From: Eudromia elegans
Taxonomy: Eukaryota; Chordata; Aves; Tinamiformes; Tinamidae
Direction: 5' to 3'
Assembly (NCBI GenBank): GCA_003342815.1
Contig: PTEX01000012.1
Coordinates: 6,643,825 to 6,707,824, forward strand
Length of the DNA: 64,000 nucleotides
Both the position numbers and the translations under genes were made by a program. The first letter of the stretch is position 1, and the number at the start of each line of letters is the position of its first letter. Shown piece by piece: positions 51,185 through 64,000 of the stretch. Under the pieces are notes generated by a model. The model was not told the DNA's origin. It did not search any database and saw only the letters and a program-made list of their open reading frames with translations.

Positions 51185-52229
51185 AGGTTAGAAGACTAAA
51201 AAAAATTCCTCAAATTTGAGGATTCAAAATAAAATGAAGAGTTTTGGGGAGGAAACCTATACATAAAAGTTGTTACTGTTTAAGTCTACTAGTTTAAAAA
51301 GTGACGTAATTTTTTTAAATTTAAATTTTAGATATGGTCTTCATGCAGAAGCTTCAACTATGTGAAGACACAAGACGAAAACAGCAAAGAAAAGATCAGT
51401 TTTCTCTGCTCTCTGCATTTATCTCATTGATAAAAAAAAAATCCTAATATCCTTTAATTTTATTAGCATTTTCACTAAGCAGGCATTTTCAGAAGGGGGT
51501 TTTTTTGTTTGTTTGTTTGGGTTTTTTTTAAGAAAAAGCATTACATTTTAACTTATGTCCAGGTTGCCTTTGAGATCACCACTTGTGAAAGGACTCTGCT
51601 TAGGTATACCTTCAAACTTGCCACAAAGAGCAGGAAAAAACCTTTATGTTCCTCTGTGCTTTGGGGGAGAGTTGCCATTTAGTTTGATTATCTTAAAATG
51701 TATGTGAAATCATTAAAGGGATGACTAGTTATTTTGAAAATCGTGCAGGGAAATATACATAAAAAAGAAAAAGGTTGCATAATCACAGTGATAAAGTGAT
51801 CTCAGCCATAGGAAACAGCTAAAGCTAGCTTGAGAAATGATCACCATATAAAATCACTGAGGTGCAGAACTTAGTAGAACTATAAGAAGGGCTGGATATT
51901 GAATTTATAGGTCTGCCAAACTTAGTATTCCAAGAAATTAATGAAAAGATAGGGAAGGCACAAACACTAATGTATTACGGCATTTTTGAGTTTTAGTGCA
52001 GGAAATTGAGTAAGGTTGCTCAGTATCTGTCCTTTGTGGGACACATTCGTATAGTTTGGGAGCTGCTCTCCAGCTCTGGGAGCTGCTCTATCACCCTCAT
52101 TGGCTGCATCTGGGGTGGCCTTGCCAGTCACTCCGCGCCAGGAGCTTCTGCCTTGAGAAAGGTCTTACTACAACGGTAAATATGCAAAGTGAAACACTCA
52201 GAAGTAAGGGAATATTAATGATAAAAGTA

Positions 52230-52560
52230 GGTTTATTGCCCTAGCATTGAGTCATCGTCTCTATGACGATACACTTTGATAGTCTCTAATTACACAGTCC
52301 ACATCATGATTTCTGCTGGAGGTTATCGTGTGGAATAATAACCCAACATATGTGTTTTGATTGGCTGACAGCCACCACTTGTAGCAGTCAGTCTAGTAAT
52401 TATAGTTCAGAGTTTCTAGGTTTTCAGAGCTGCATTCAGCAATTTTATTTGTTAGGCGTAATGTAATACCAACTGTTACTATTAAGCCTAATAATTCTCC
52501 AAAGGTTGAGTATATAAATCAGCAGGAAAACACTGCCTCTTACCTCATATTGGTTAATTC
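52230..52560. promoter_or_regulatory. Candidate conserved non-coding element
   Basis: This stretch is base-balanced and lacks the homopolymer runs of its flanks. It contains a six-base inverted repeat around a CRE-like core (ATCGTC at 52254-52259 and GACGAT at 52265-52270), CTTTGAT (TCF/LEF-like), a TAATTA homeodomain core, and an ATTGG reverse CCAAT box followed by CTGACAG (MEIS/TGIF-like). The motif density suggests an enhancer, but this is inference and depends on cross-species alignment. Confidence 0.25.
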
Positions 52561-53265
52561 CCTGAGGGTTTTTGCAGACACTCTCTTCCATTATTGAAAT
52601 TAATTTGAGGATTCACTAAGTGCTCAATTCCAAGAAAATATTGCATCTTCTGTGTATCTGAATGGCTTTGCACTTTTTTTGTAGTGCTTTAAATATCTCT
52701 GAGAACATGTCGAACTCCCTACCTGCTTTCCAGGATGATCCTTTCCCCCTTGATTTGGGGCACAAGAACATCCAGACATTTGTCACCCATTATTTTTATC
52801 AGAGGGAAAAACCTGGCATATTGATTCCGTGGTCAACTAGAGGATTTAAAACTCTTGGCAGGTCATATACTAAAGTCCATGTGTTCCCTCTCTCGTCTCT
52901 CAGATTTTTCTTTTTCAAATAAATGCTTCATAATACGCTTTCTAATGAAGTTAGTGAGAGAGCTGTTGTTTCACTATGACTTTGCTTCCCTATGTCTATC
53001 ATTTAAATTAATAAGTATATTTTTAAACTGAAAGTGCCAGAATTTGAAGTTTCTAAGAGAGATTTTTAAAAAAACACGGAGCTGCAAGCAAAATATTGCT
53101 TAAAACTCAATCTGAATATTTGAGATGGACCAGATAATGAGAAATGAACTCTCAAGTGAGAAAATGACTGACACAACCATGATTACATCTTCTCAGATGT
53201 TCTGCAATAATAGTGAACAGAAGATTGTAAAGTGAATGTGATGCAGAGAGTTCTCCTTTATATAC

Positions 53266-53282
53266 ATATATATATATATATA
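53266..53282. repeat. (AT)n microsatellite
   Basis: This is an alternating AT run of about 17 bases. Confidence 0.85.
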
Positions 53283-55659
53283 AAGTAATAAGGTTTACAA
53301 ACATGGAACATCATACTAGACTTGAAGCACGACATCTGCCAGAATACAATAGAGACACAATTACAATAATTAAAAGTGTGATTTTCATTAATAAATAAAC
53401 CATGTTTGGCTACTGTAAGGCAACCGCAAAGGAATTAGTGTAGGTATTTGCAAGAAGTATTAAAAGATCTTGGGGACTGAGCCTACAAATGGAAGAGCCC
53501 TCTGTCTTTATCAAGTATTTTGGTTTTGCACATGCATTGGGGCTTAATTAAAATTATTTTGAAGAAGTGACAACTCACAAGCTGAAGAGAAAAATAGAGC
53601 AAATGGAGCAAATAGAGCGTAGAGCAAAATTACTCAAGAAGCCAAGGTTGCCAACGTTGCAACATTGCCTTGCAACTTGTTTTATGTTTACTGAACATAA
53701 GCTGAATGCTTAATGATGGAATACAAGTGCAATGAACAAGGAGCCTTGTTTTTCAAGTTGGAAAGGTACTTATACCTTTGCATTTGCACTTGCGCCTACA
53801 GAAATTCAATGTTCAGTGTATGTAGAAGCACAAAAGGAAAAGCAGTCTGCAGACAGCCCCATGCATAGCAAGGCAATTTGAAAATAGTAATAAAAAAAAT
53901 TTAAAAGAATTTAACTGGTATTTTTACACACAGTTATGAGTGAGTGAACAATGTGGTTCTGGTGCTCCTGCTGGGCTGAATGCAGACCAGAGAAGGACCA
54001 TACTGTGTCTACCATCAGCCTGGTGTTATTTCTTCAACAGAACCTTCATTCCCTACTGCTACTAAATACCTACTTCTGAACAAGTATAACACAAACAGAG
54101 GGACAGTCCAATCTTCTGGAAATTTAACAAAAGATCCACGGAAGATTGTTTTACTGGATCAGCACTAAGATTTATGAGGTTTACATAAAGTATCGCACAA
54201 TATACCACTCTTCTGAGATTAGCAAATGGGTACATTTTGAATCTGGGATTCTCTTCTTAGCTTTAACCCTGATCACTTGAACAAATAATTCTGTACACCC
54301 ATTTCTCTGCTTATAAAATGGATGATGAGGCCTCTTTTGTAAAGGATTCATAGATTTATTACCAAAAAGCTGTGTCTTTATTAGCTAGATGATGGCCATC
54401 AGATATTCCAAAGGATAATAAATCCCTTTGCAGTGCGCCTATTCCTGTGAAATGTTCATGAATAAATAGAAAATATTTCATGATTCGAACAAGTTGTGAG
54501 CATTTTCTTGCAAGCTCAATCAGCTTGCCTCAGTTGCAAATTGACTTGATTTGCCTGCATCAAAGCACCATACTTCTTGCTTTACATTTCTGTCAACCTT
54601 GCCATGGCAGAAGAGAGTATGTTCAAGCCATGGGCTTTCACCCAGGCAAACACGTGCTAGTTAATGCTGAGCCCTCCAGCAAAAAAGGAAACTGTGGCTA
54701 TTTTGTGTAGCTACATACCCCTGCCAGGCAAATTTGTGGCTCTGAGGGACCAATGGCTTGCATTTGCTAGCAGGAAGACATCAACTTCAATTGCTAATTC
54801 CTAGTGACTTAAATGAGAGCATGAACTCAGGCAATCCTTATCTATGCATCATTGCTTGGGCTAGCAAAAAAGAAAATGTAGCTAATGGTTGTGAATTTAT
54901 GTCTTCTCTTTAATTTTCTAAGTTTTTTTTAAAAAAAATTGTTCAGAAATATCTTTGGCAGTAACTGACTAGCCACTGAAAAAAAGGATTTTCCCCTTCA
55001 TTCTGAAAAAAAAATAAAATGTAATAAAGCATGGAAGAATATCAGATGCACAAAGCATAATAAACAGAATATTTAATCAATAAAAAAACTTTCCTCTAAT
55101 TTTAAAAGGTGTATAGAAATTGAAATTTCTTAACTTGAACCAGAATTATATCAGTATCGCTAGTGACCGGAGATCTGAAGGTAGCAACTATTATATATTT
55201 TAGGTAACTGTGTGGCTTACTGTGCATCACATAATAATTTCCATGACCTGCAGAATGTGCTGTGTGGTGAACTTAACCTTGTGAGGAGTTTTCTTTGTTT
55301 GTATTTCTCTACTTGTAACAAACAGAGGATTTTCCTATTGCATTGATAGAACAGGATTGGCTGTGTTATGGTCCTTTGCAGATCAATATTCCTACAAACC
55401 CAGGATCCTATAATCAGACTTCTGGATCAGCAATAACCACAGTTTTCCAAGTATCCACTCTGAAAACAATTTCTTAAAGCATATTAAAGGCAATTTCCAG
55501 TGCTTTCATAAGATTCTTTCTCTGCATAGCAGGCTTGGTTTACTCATCTTTTTATCATCAAAAGAGCCATTGAAAGTAAACTTTATTAATTCTTAATGAC
55601 TCTTCTAAAATACTAAGCTTGTGGTATCTCTATGCCTGCTAAGTAATTATTACTATTGT

Positions 55660-56165
55660 AAGTACGTCAGCACCGCAGGGACGCTTCTGCAGACAGAGGT
55701 GACTGAAGCTAATACTACTCCCATTCCCGTCCTACGATGGAGTGCGGGGTTTACTTCAGCTGCAGTTCAGTCTGCCCCTGGGGCTGCCCGCATTCTTCGG
55801 AGCTTTCCATAAGGAAACGTATTAGGTCCGAGCTGGCTGGTCTCATGACCATGCACCACGCACGCTGGCTCAGGGCACAACGTCTCCGCTCAGCGTGGAA
55901 GCCCTCGGAGGGCGTTGCTGCTGATGCAGTTTCCTCTGGAAGAAATGCCTTGCATGAACACCAAAATTGCTCTCAGCAGTGAGCCAGCGGGGGGTAAATG
56001 GAGATAGGCAGGGGATGGGCTTCCAAACTGAGCGCCTCTCCTCAGCTGAATCACAGCAGGACGCATGGCCACTAGCACTCTCCACATCAGAGAGCTGGAG
56101 CAGACACGGTGTTCATTCAGCACAGGTTTTCTGTGAGCCCACAGGAGTGCAAAGTGCCCTGTAAC
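55660..56165. promoter_or_regulatory. CpG-rich block, possible small CpG island or alternative exon
   Basis: CpG dinucleotides are unusually dense from about 55660 to 55920 and GC content stays raised to about 56165, unlike the AT-rich flanks. Several frames of 60-80 codons cross it on both strands without a shared preference or recognised domain. It could be an intragenic CpG island (alternative promoter or enhancer), an unrecognised exon, or a GC-rich repeat insert. No GC box or clear splice pair decides between these. Confidence 0.35.
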
Positions 56166-56991
56166 AGCCTTCCTACATAGCTTAGACTACATCTTTCCTT
56201 CAGTTGCTGCCTTCTCCGGAAGCGTTACTGAATCGTATGCATCTTAGTGAGTGAGTGGTGATACCAGTGACACACGTCAAATGAGCTTCGTGAACATGAG
56301 GTACCTTGAGGAAAGTGAGAAAAATACATGAACTTCCACATTCTGAGGTCTTAGGGGAGTTCAGAGATATCCTTGAACCAGTATAGACAGAAACCCAGAA
56401 GTGTTTAGTGTCATTTTAAAAGCCCAGCCACATAGGAGACATCTGGCCTGTGCTGACACAGAGCATGGGGGAGACCTGTGTCCCTTGCAAGCATAAACTG
56501 GATGCTGAGCAGGATATTCCAGTGTTTAAAATGCCAACACATCCAGAACTTATAAAAGTTTAATTCCTGATAAAATAAATGCTAGTTTTAAACTTCCACT
56601 GTAGCCTTTAGGGCAATTTGGTCATTGGAATTGAGACGCATAAATTCTCCAGATGCTGCAGCAAGGAGGCTGCTGCCACTACTGGTCTGGGAGACACAAG
56701 CCAGGAGCTTCAGTATGGAAAATATGTATAATATATTATAATTGATGTGTTTCTGTTTAACCACATAAGACAGATTCCTCATTATTGAGGGCAACAATAC
56801 AGTGCATTAAAATGACATATCTATTATATTTATTGACTGTATTAACTTATTGTGCCAGGAAGTTAGATTTCTTAAGGGATAAATATTTGTACATACAGAT
56901 GGCTTGTAACAAAAGGAATCAATTATCTAAGGAATTAAGAATGTCTTGAATAATTCTTTGTATAGAGTAGGCAATAGATAGTCTCTCTCTC

Positions 56992-57016
56992 TAGAGTGCG
57001 ATAGTCTCGCACTCTA
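56992..57016. repeat. Perfect 10-bp inverted repeat
   Basis: TAGAGTGCGA at 56992-57001 pairs exactly with TCGCACTCTA at 57007-57016 across a 5-base loop. The stem contains two CpG-type steps, unusual in this AT-rich neighbourhood. Confidence 0.85.
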
Positions 57017-58223
57017 CTCAGTGCGCTGGGAATTTTTGAAAATAAATTTATTTAGCCTGTGAATCAGTTTAATCAGGCTTTGAACTGACCTCAGATTTGT
57101 AGGGTGAATGGGTGGTATAAAATGGTATTTATCAGAGAAATTTTAGAAGAGATGTAGAAGAAAATATTAATCCATCCTTTGTCTCATAGACCAAGAAATA
57201 TTTTATTTTGCTGAAGTCAGTCTGTATAAGCAAGCGATTGAGCAACAATAATTCCTAAAGGAGTTATATGGAGATAATCCTAAATAAATGTTTGCAGATT
57301 CTCATGACTAATTAATAAATCTTTGCTATACTCTTCCACACATTGCTCAAGTACTGGCATTATTTTACTGCATCTTTGAATTAACTTTGGCTCTCATGTG
57401 AATGCCTGAATCTTGATGAGGCTGTCAGACATTAGTCTTCTGACTGATTGGTAGGCAACACGTCTTTTCATCCAGGCAAAATATCAATTTTCTACATTTC
57501 CACTTTTTCAGGCGCCCTCAGGAATACAGCAGAGCTTGTAGAGCTTGTAGAAACTGTATAGCAATAAGATTTATTGCCAATCAGCACCAGTTAGCTTGCT
57601 GATTATAAGCAGGAATAATTGTATACAAAGACTACATAAAAATTAACTGTTCTAAAAGAATTTTGTGGTCGTCTTTGAGCGCTGAATCAAGTAACCAAAT
57701 TTTAAGAAATATCTCCCTTCTGCTCCTGTCTATATAAGGTTAATTTGAATCCTCTGTGATTAGGGAAGGTGGATTTCATTTACAAGCTCCCATTCTGTTC
57801 TTTTTTCAGAGGATTACTGCTTCCTTCACTGAATGCATAGTTACTCAGTATTGCTTTTCATAAACATCCGTTAGTCCTTGACTGAATGCCCTCTTCATTG
57901 CATAGCCTATGAGTCTTGAACAGAAAACATAGCCACTCATTTCCTTATGGGTTTCTGTTTCCACATTGTCTGAGATATTTAGCAGGTGTTAAGGAATATA
58001 TCTTAGTATACACTTCTGTGAAGGAAGTGGAAATTATTATATTTGATTGAACAGCTGGAATTGAAGTATAATATAATGCCCAAATTTCCAAATAATAAGT
58101 GTGAATACCAGTTGCAGAAGACCAAGGCATGATTTTTTCAGAGGATTTGGTAGCACATGATGCTTTCCTAGATTCAAAATAGAGCTCCCACCAACTGCAT
58201 TTCCTGTCCTGATCTCATCTGAC

Positions 58224-58240
58224 AAAAAAAAAAAAAAAAA
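58224..58240. repeat. Poly(A) run, 17 bases
   Basis: This is an uninterrupted adenine run. No retrocopy body was recognised upstream. Confidence 0.9.
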
Positions 58241-60466
58241 TCAGAAGTACCTCAACCTGCTACTAGAAAATCAGGAAGATGAAGTAGCTCTTATCCAATG
58301 CTGAAAGGTAATATATAAGATATATGTTTATATTTGTACATATAAGTATATGCATATACATACACCTAAACTGCATTTGGCTTCAGGATACTGTTATAAA
58401 CCTCTACTTCTATCCAAAATGCAAACAAAATAAACTATTCACAATAGATATGTGTAATGTGGTCATAGTGCTAAAATTTCAACTTATTACCCAAGTGTAT
58501 GCTTGGTTCAGTAAGTTATGCTTATTTTGGCAGCTGTAAACTGGAAGCATAGAAATGCCTCATGAAGGTCTGTAAGATGCAATGAAACCTGTATTTGCCA
58601 GAAATTACTCTAACTTAGAGCAGGGAAAATTTGAAAAATACATTGTAAGGATATAAAAATAGGTGAAAATCTCCAGAAAAGATTCATGAGCACCTACAAA
58701 CAAGTGATCCATCGTTAGCTTCCAGAAACCCTCCTGTGTAGGCTAGCGTCTTTTACAGGATAGAGGATTCAAGCCAGTCTTGCTCTTTTTTTTTTTTTTT
58801 AGCCTAATACAATGTTTGATTTGGCTTTAGAAGCAAGTTGCTATTGCATAAACCAATACCAAGCATATCATTGATTTAGATCTAAAAGTCCATTTTCAGC
58901 AGCAGCAGGAAAAAGCTTTAAGTAGCTCTTTGATCTGTCTTTCCTTTTTGTGCTTGAGTGTTCTTCCAAATTGAGAAAACAAGTAGCTATCGGCTACCAT
59001 GTTTCATATTGCTACAGAAAGGAAAATGAAGTAGCTTCTTTTTCTTCTGTAACAATACTTACATAAAAATCTTTAATGAAATATCTGAAATGGAAAATCC
59101 CAGCAATTAAGGCAGGATTAAATTTATCACAACGTTCAAACTGAATCTTCTAGTATCATGTTTATAGAAAAGTGCTCTTATTAGCATACTTCATAAATGC
59201 CACACAGAAAAAAAAAAGGTATTACAGCACAGTAGAGGGGGCATATTCCTTTTTATCATATAATAAAATAAAGTATTCAAAGAAAGTTTTTTTAGGGGTT
59301 TTTTTTTAATGATAGATTTGGTTTGGGCATATGCTCTCCGACATGTGTTTAAAAACAGGTTTGGGAAATGAAGCAGCATTCCGGATAGGAAAACCCCCAA
59401 ACCAAACTGCCAATTCTCAAAATAATGAGTTTTTACTTTAAAGCATACCCCAAGCCTTAGGGCTCATGGAGAATGACAAAACCTTTTCCAGAGCCCTAGT
59501 GCTAGAGGGGAAAGAGGTAGTAGATCTTGGACAAATTTGTCATGTTAATTGTAAATTGTAATAGCTTTCTGAAATGAGAATACTTTAGTTTGTAGAACTC
59601 ATTTTATTTTAATTCAAGCAGTATTTAGATTATAAATATTTAACACTGGGACGCTACCAATTGAAATCTCTGTAGGTGGTAGCACTGTCTTCTGTGAGAG
59701 GATTTATAAGTAGGCGTGCAGGAAAGGACGTGTACATAGTGTAATCCTGCTTTTGATATCTGGAGGAGCTCAGAATATGAATCATTTCAGGAAAAAAACA
59801 AAAGAAACCCTAAGGGATTTCTGATTTTCAAGTTCATTAGATATTTGGTTAACAAAAGAAACTTGGAACAAAGATATTTCTTGTATGCGCACAGCAAAAG
59901 TGTGTTGATAACACCGAAACACACAATGTCAGAATAGGCAAACACTTGTCAGTGTCCTCAGAACATGCTCCTGTGACAAAAAAAGGAATAAAAACCCAAG
60001 GTGCAGAGAAGAAGAGCACAGTGCTCCAATCTCTCTAGGCTGGAGGCACAACAAACAATTCTGTCCTGTAGTTTTCACAGGGAAGGTGTTGTTAGGCTGG
60101 TGTCATGCCTCTGCGTGACAGTTATTGAGTGTTTTATTGCAGATGTCCACAGCACACAGACCTCTTCTACCTACAGCCTCGGAAATGTAAGAGCTTTTCA
60201 CGAGAGCACCTCTGGAACCATGCAGGTGGTGGGAAGAGGCATGCATTTCTGTGATAGTCCCATGGTATTACCTTTCCTCCAAGGATGGCATTATGTATGA
60301 AAAAAGACAATTAAATTATTAAATTTAATTATTTTGCCTCTTTGTTTGTATCAGTGATATCTTGAAACTTAGAGAACAGCCTCATCCCTTAGATTTCCAG
60401 GCTATGATTTTGATTTAGACCAAAGTCTTTGGAAGACTCTCTTGGGACTCCTGTTGGACGACACAA

Positions 60467-60468
60467 GT

Positions 60469-60510
<42 letters not shown>

Positions 60511-60520
60511 ACACACACAG
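60467..60520. repeat. (CA)n microsatellite, compound
   Basis: A GTG lead is followed by 18 uninterrupted CA units, a single GA interruption, then six more CA units and GAG. This is the longest simple repeat in the window and is likely polymorphic. A minus-strand frame (60402-60629) translates it as an artefactual Cys-Val run. Confidence 0.97.
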
Positions 60521-63500
60521 AGGCAGATGTTAGAGCAGATGGGACAGCACAAGTAAAGAGCAGATATTTGATGGCTACGTAGCATGGCTTAGTGGCCAGG
60601 AGCAAATTTCCTATCTCGCAGGTGGGCATTTCACAGATGCAATTTCACTGTCACAGTGTGAAAAGGATCAGACCTCAGGGTACAGGAGTAAAATGGGAAC
60701 AGATGCTTTCTATATGTATTCCTTCATAATGGTAAAGTGTGTGTGGAATGCCCGATGAAGAAATGGCAGAATTAAATAGTTTGGGGCTGGAGAAATAAAC
60801 GTAGGTGGTTTAACCCCTGAAAACTTTTGGTGACCCATGAACTTCGTGGCTGCAGGACTGAGGATTCCAGCTCAGCTACCTCTTTGCTGTGCTCTGCCCC
60901 TGCACCTCCCTTTGCCCATCACCAGCTCCTGCTCTGCAAGGGCTACCCCACCAAGCTGCAGCCCTTCTGGGCTATCCAGGTTTCCCTTTTTCCTGTCCTA
61001 ACGTCGCTTCCACCTAGAGAAGGAAAGGAAAACCCTTTCCCATGGAGGACCATGGGAAGCATGCACAAATATTAGCAATCTAGTTACCCTGTGTGCACTG
61101 GAGATATGAAATCTTACCCTTAATATGCCACTGTTGGTACAGAATTCAGAGGTGTTTGCATTTGCATCTGTTCTGAAAGATCTCTGATTTTCTAATACAG
61201 TCAGTCACAAAGAAAAGTAAAAATCCTTTTGCACTATTTACTTGTGACGTATGGAATATTTTGCAATACACAGTGTTTCCCTTGGAACACTAAAATAAGT
61301 TAAAAGCAGACAGTTTGGGGCAACTCTTCTACCATATGCATAATTTTGAAGTCTAAAAGTCCATATTATTTAAGACTTACTCTCTATGACAAACCGCAGT
61401 GTCTAGACTAAGTAGAATGCAAGTATCCTGTCTGCTAAAACTGCTCTTCCACTAACACTTAAAAGATGACTTCATTATTTGCTTTGCACCTGCCAGTGCT
61501 CTCAGCTATAAAAGTTATTATCCAGCTGAGCTTTGCAATAGCTCTGCAAAGAGTCATAATGTTATGGATTAAAGTTTAGCTGGAGAAGTCATCTGTTTTG
61601 CTCAACTTGGAGATTGGAAGAGTAAGTTGTAGATGTTGTCTCCTTTGTCCTTATTTAAAGCTTTTTATGCATCCCCAAAGTGAAAAAAAAAAAAAAGAGG
61701 AAATACACACACAAGCAACTTTTTATCATAAAACACAGTCTTTTTTTTTTCAGAATCAATGAGGGAAAGCACCTGCCACATCATTTGAAATACTTGTTTC
61801 AAGAGAAAAAAGCTTAATCTCTATCTAGAGCATTTTGAACACAAAAGTATGCTGAGTCAAATCTAATCATGGCATGACCAATTATTCACCATTATTAAGT
61901 TTTATTAGTTCTGATTATACGCTGAATGAAACATCTGTAGCCTAAACAGCAAAATTTACTTGAACAATTATATTGTTTAGGGAATGTATAACTGTGTACA
62001 ATACAATCAACTTCACATAAAGCTTGAAAGAAAAATAGCCAGTGAAGATCTGCGGGTATTTATCCAGCTCCAAATCCTCTTTCGTTTTATGTTCACCATT
62101 ACTCCTAAATAGGTTGAAACTTGGTCAGCGACATTTTATATATATTTATATATATATATGTATATATATTACAAAGCATCAGAATATACTCTGTAAATTT
62201 GTAATCTGCTGGTCAGTTCAGTACAGCTGATACTTTGATGCATAAATACTACAAAGAGCAAAACACAAAGCTAATGAGCTTGGGATCATTCACTAGTTGT
62301 TGAGAACCACATGCTTAGTGGGTAGCCAAGAAATCATCTCCACAAAGAGGTTGTTCGTATTCATTTACTAATAGTCTCATAAAATTTCTAGTAAAGAAAC
62401 AGTAATATTGAAACAATCTTAAATCAATATTTAGATGGCTATATTTCTGAATCTCATTATATCTTAGATTATTTTGCATTCAAAATCCTGGTCTTTCCTA
62501 CATATTTTTTTTCTTTTCTACTCAGTTAAAGTACAGGAAATTTGAACTGCATCAACAATTTCAAATTCATGTATGACCCCTCCTTCACATTCAAGATATT
62601 CACAAGAATTGCTGAATTTTAATTGGAGAGGAAAATAAAGAAATTTGAATCAAGTGGTAGCATAGAATTATGTAGGTACATTGTGAGCCATGACATTTTA
62701 GCAAGTGTTTCTTATTTGTTCTTAGGCAGAGACTAAAAATACTGTGTATTAGAGATACTCTGTATCTGGCACTAGTTTGTTATGAAATAGATTATTTACA
62801 TGATAAATTTCTGGTCAACCCTTTCTCACAGTTTTGTTCTTTCTGATTATAAGTGCTTGTTAGTTTCTACCTAAATGAAAGAAACTTTGAATGCAGAAGG
62901 TCATTCCCACTCCTCCAATGACTCCCGAAGGACTTAAAGAATTCAGGTACCAGGATGTAAATGGCTTAACATTCTTCATTAAAATCAGCATCAAATAAGA
63001 ATAATATTCACACAAAAAAAAAAGGGGGGGAGGGAGAGAAAACAATTCCAAGGAGATGTCAAATGTCTGAGTCAGCAGTGAGATATTTGTGCAGTTTAAA
63101 ATGTGCAAAATAATACTTTTTCCCTTAATTTAAAGAGTATAGAATCATATTTTTGAGTTAGAGGAATACATTTTTGTGAAAAGCAAGATTGCTGTAGAGC
63201 AATTAGCATATAATATAAGCAAGCTGGTGGGTTACAAGATTGTAGTGGTTATCCACACAGACTTATTTAACAAAGTACTTACTCATGAAATATGAATGTG
63301 TGCATACATGTACACATATATACACATAAAGGAGATATGTATAAATACTTTTATTAGAATAATAAGCACAAATTTTAGCGAAGAATAAAAATGACTACAG
63401 AAAGTTAGGATGCCAGTCTAAAATTAGGCTGAGCTGTGGATATCCTAACTATTACCTTCCTTATGCTTAATGTTTTCATATGTGTAGCACCTCTGTGAGC

Positions 63501-64000
63501 ACGTTGCCATCCACTCACATTCAATAGGCAAATATTATCTTTCAATGATCTGAATACATGACTCAGATAACACGGTTGTTTAATTTTTCAAGGGAGCATG
63601 AACATCTTTTGGAGCTGTCAGATGCTCAGTGCTACAGAAAAATAAATAATTGAACTGCCTAATATGCACTTATTGAGGCCCTTTTTTTCCACGAGATAAA
63701 AGAGCTCTATAGCCATTGAATTTTTAACTTTTACATGTATGTATAATAAATATGCAAAATATAAGAAGTAAGTCAAAGATGAAAAAATGGATTTTTAAAG
63801 AATTTAAGAGAATCTCATATTTTAATTAAGATTTTTTTCCTTTCCTCCCTGGATAAGTGAAGAGAAAAAAGAAGGAAAGCATACCTATTTAGCTAGAAGT
63901 AGAAAGTGTAAGTAGTAGCCCCAAAAATTATAGACTTATTAATCAGAATACAGATGAATTAGCTAAGATCCAAAAAAATCAGTAATTATATAGCAGCTGA
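60521..64000. other. AT-rich non-coding DNA
   Basis: No gene is recognisable. A GC-richer patch of about 200 bases lies at 60830-61060 and carries an 82-codon plus frame without a domain. Other items are a poly(A) run at 61683-61696, a TA-rich microsatellite at 62136-62170, an A10-G7 junction at about 63014-63030 and a TA/CA patch at about 63296-63345. Confidence 0.6.
62136..62170. repeat. (TA)n microsatellite, interrupted
   Basis: About 35 bases are alternating TA interrupted by single T and G residues. Confidence 0.9.

Larger units (their letters stand above)
47484..55655. other. AT-rich non-coding DNA
   Basis: No gene is recognisable. The longest frame is 159 codons (plus, 49065-49544), with no recognised domain and no CpG or splice context, so it is treated as chance. 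Repeats include a 17-base T run at 51168-51184 and a TA run at 53266-53282. A base-balanced stretch at 52230-52560 is a candidate regulatory element. Confidence 0.55.
56166..60466. other. AT-rich non-coding DNA
   Basis: No gene is recognisable. Items seen are a perfect hairpin at 56992-57016, a 9-base tandem duplication (GAGCTTGTA) at 57532-57549, and runs of 17 A at 58224-58240 and 15 T at 58786-58800. Frames are under 100 codons. Confidence 0.6.

Noticed and set aside
60402..60629. Minus-strand frame with Cys-Val repeats
   Set aside because: It is a translation of the CA microsatellite.

Overview
The window reads as bird nuclear DNA (or at least sauropsid). The only confidently identifiable dispersed repeats are four CR1-type LINE fragments, three on the minus strand and one on the plus strand. 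All carry the CR1 3' end (repeats of the ATTCTATGA kind) and decayed remnants of the ORF2 C-terminus. I recognised no Alu, B1/B2 or mammalian L1. By eye the base composition is AT-rich almost everywhere, and I recognised no tRNA, rRNA, known microRNA or conserved multi-exon gene. I cannot name the species.

The one gene-like landmark is a CpG island at about 1140-2530. It holds GC boxes and a compact cluster of AT-core motifs (about 1827-1960: TAATCG, TAATCC, ACAAAG, GATAATATC, TAATTAAT). Just downstream, a short plus-strand reading frame at 2022-2135 begins in a good Kozak context and encodes a textbook signal-peptide hydrophobic core built on nine CTG leucine codons. The simplest reading is a promoter plus 5' exon of a plus-strand gene whose next exons lie beyond the window or were not recognisable. 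The gene could not be identified.

The other 61 kb look like a very large first intron or intergenic desert. They contain the four CR1 fragments (10015-10481 plus; 31546-31738, 44981-45300 and 47150-47447 minus), microsatellites (the best is a CA tract at 60467-60520), an AT-rich tract at 28275-28480, several short tandem duplications and a few perfect hairpins. Four blocks have unusual composition: a GC-rich block against the CR1 3' end (10486-10630), a GC-richer block at 13970-14430, a pyrimidine-rich then CpG-containing block at 38730-39480, and a CpG-rich block at 55660-56165. Some AT-balanced segments look like candidate conserved regulatory elements, but that needs alignment.

No operon-like, CRISPR-like or clearly novel protein system is present. 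The longer open frames (268, 168, 159, 136 and 116 codons) lack recognisable domains and are best treated as chance frames.
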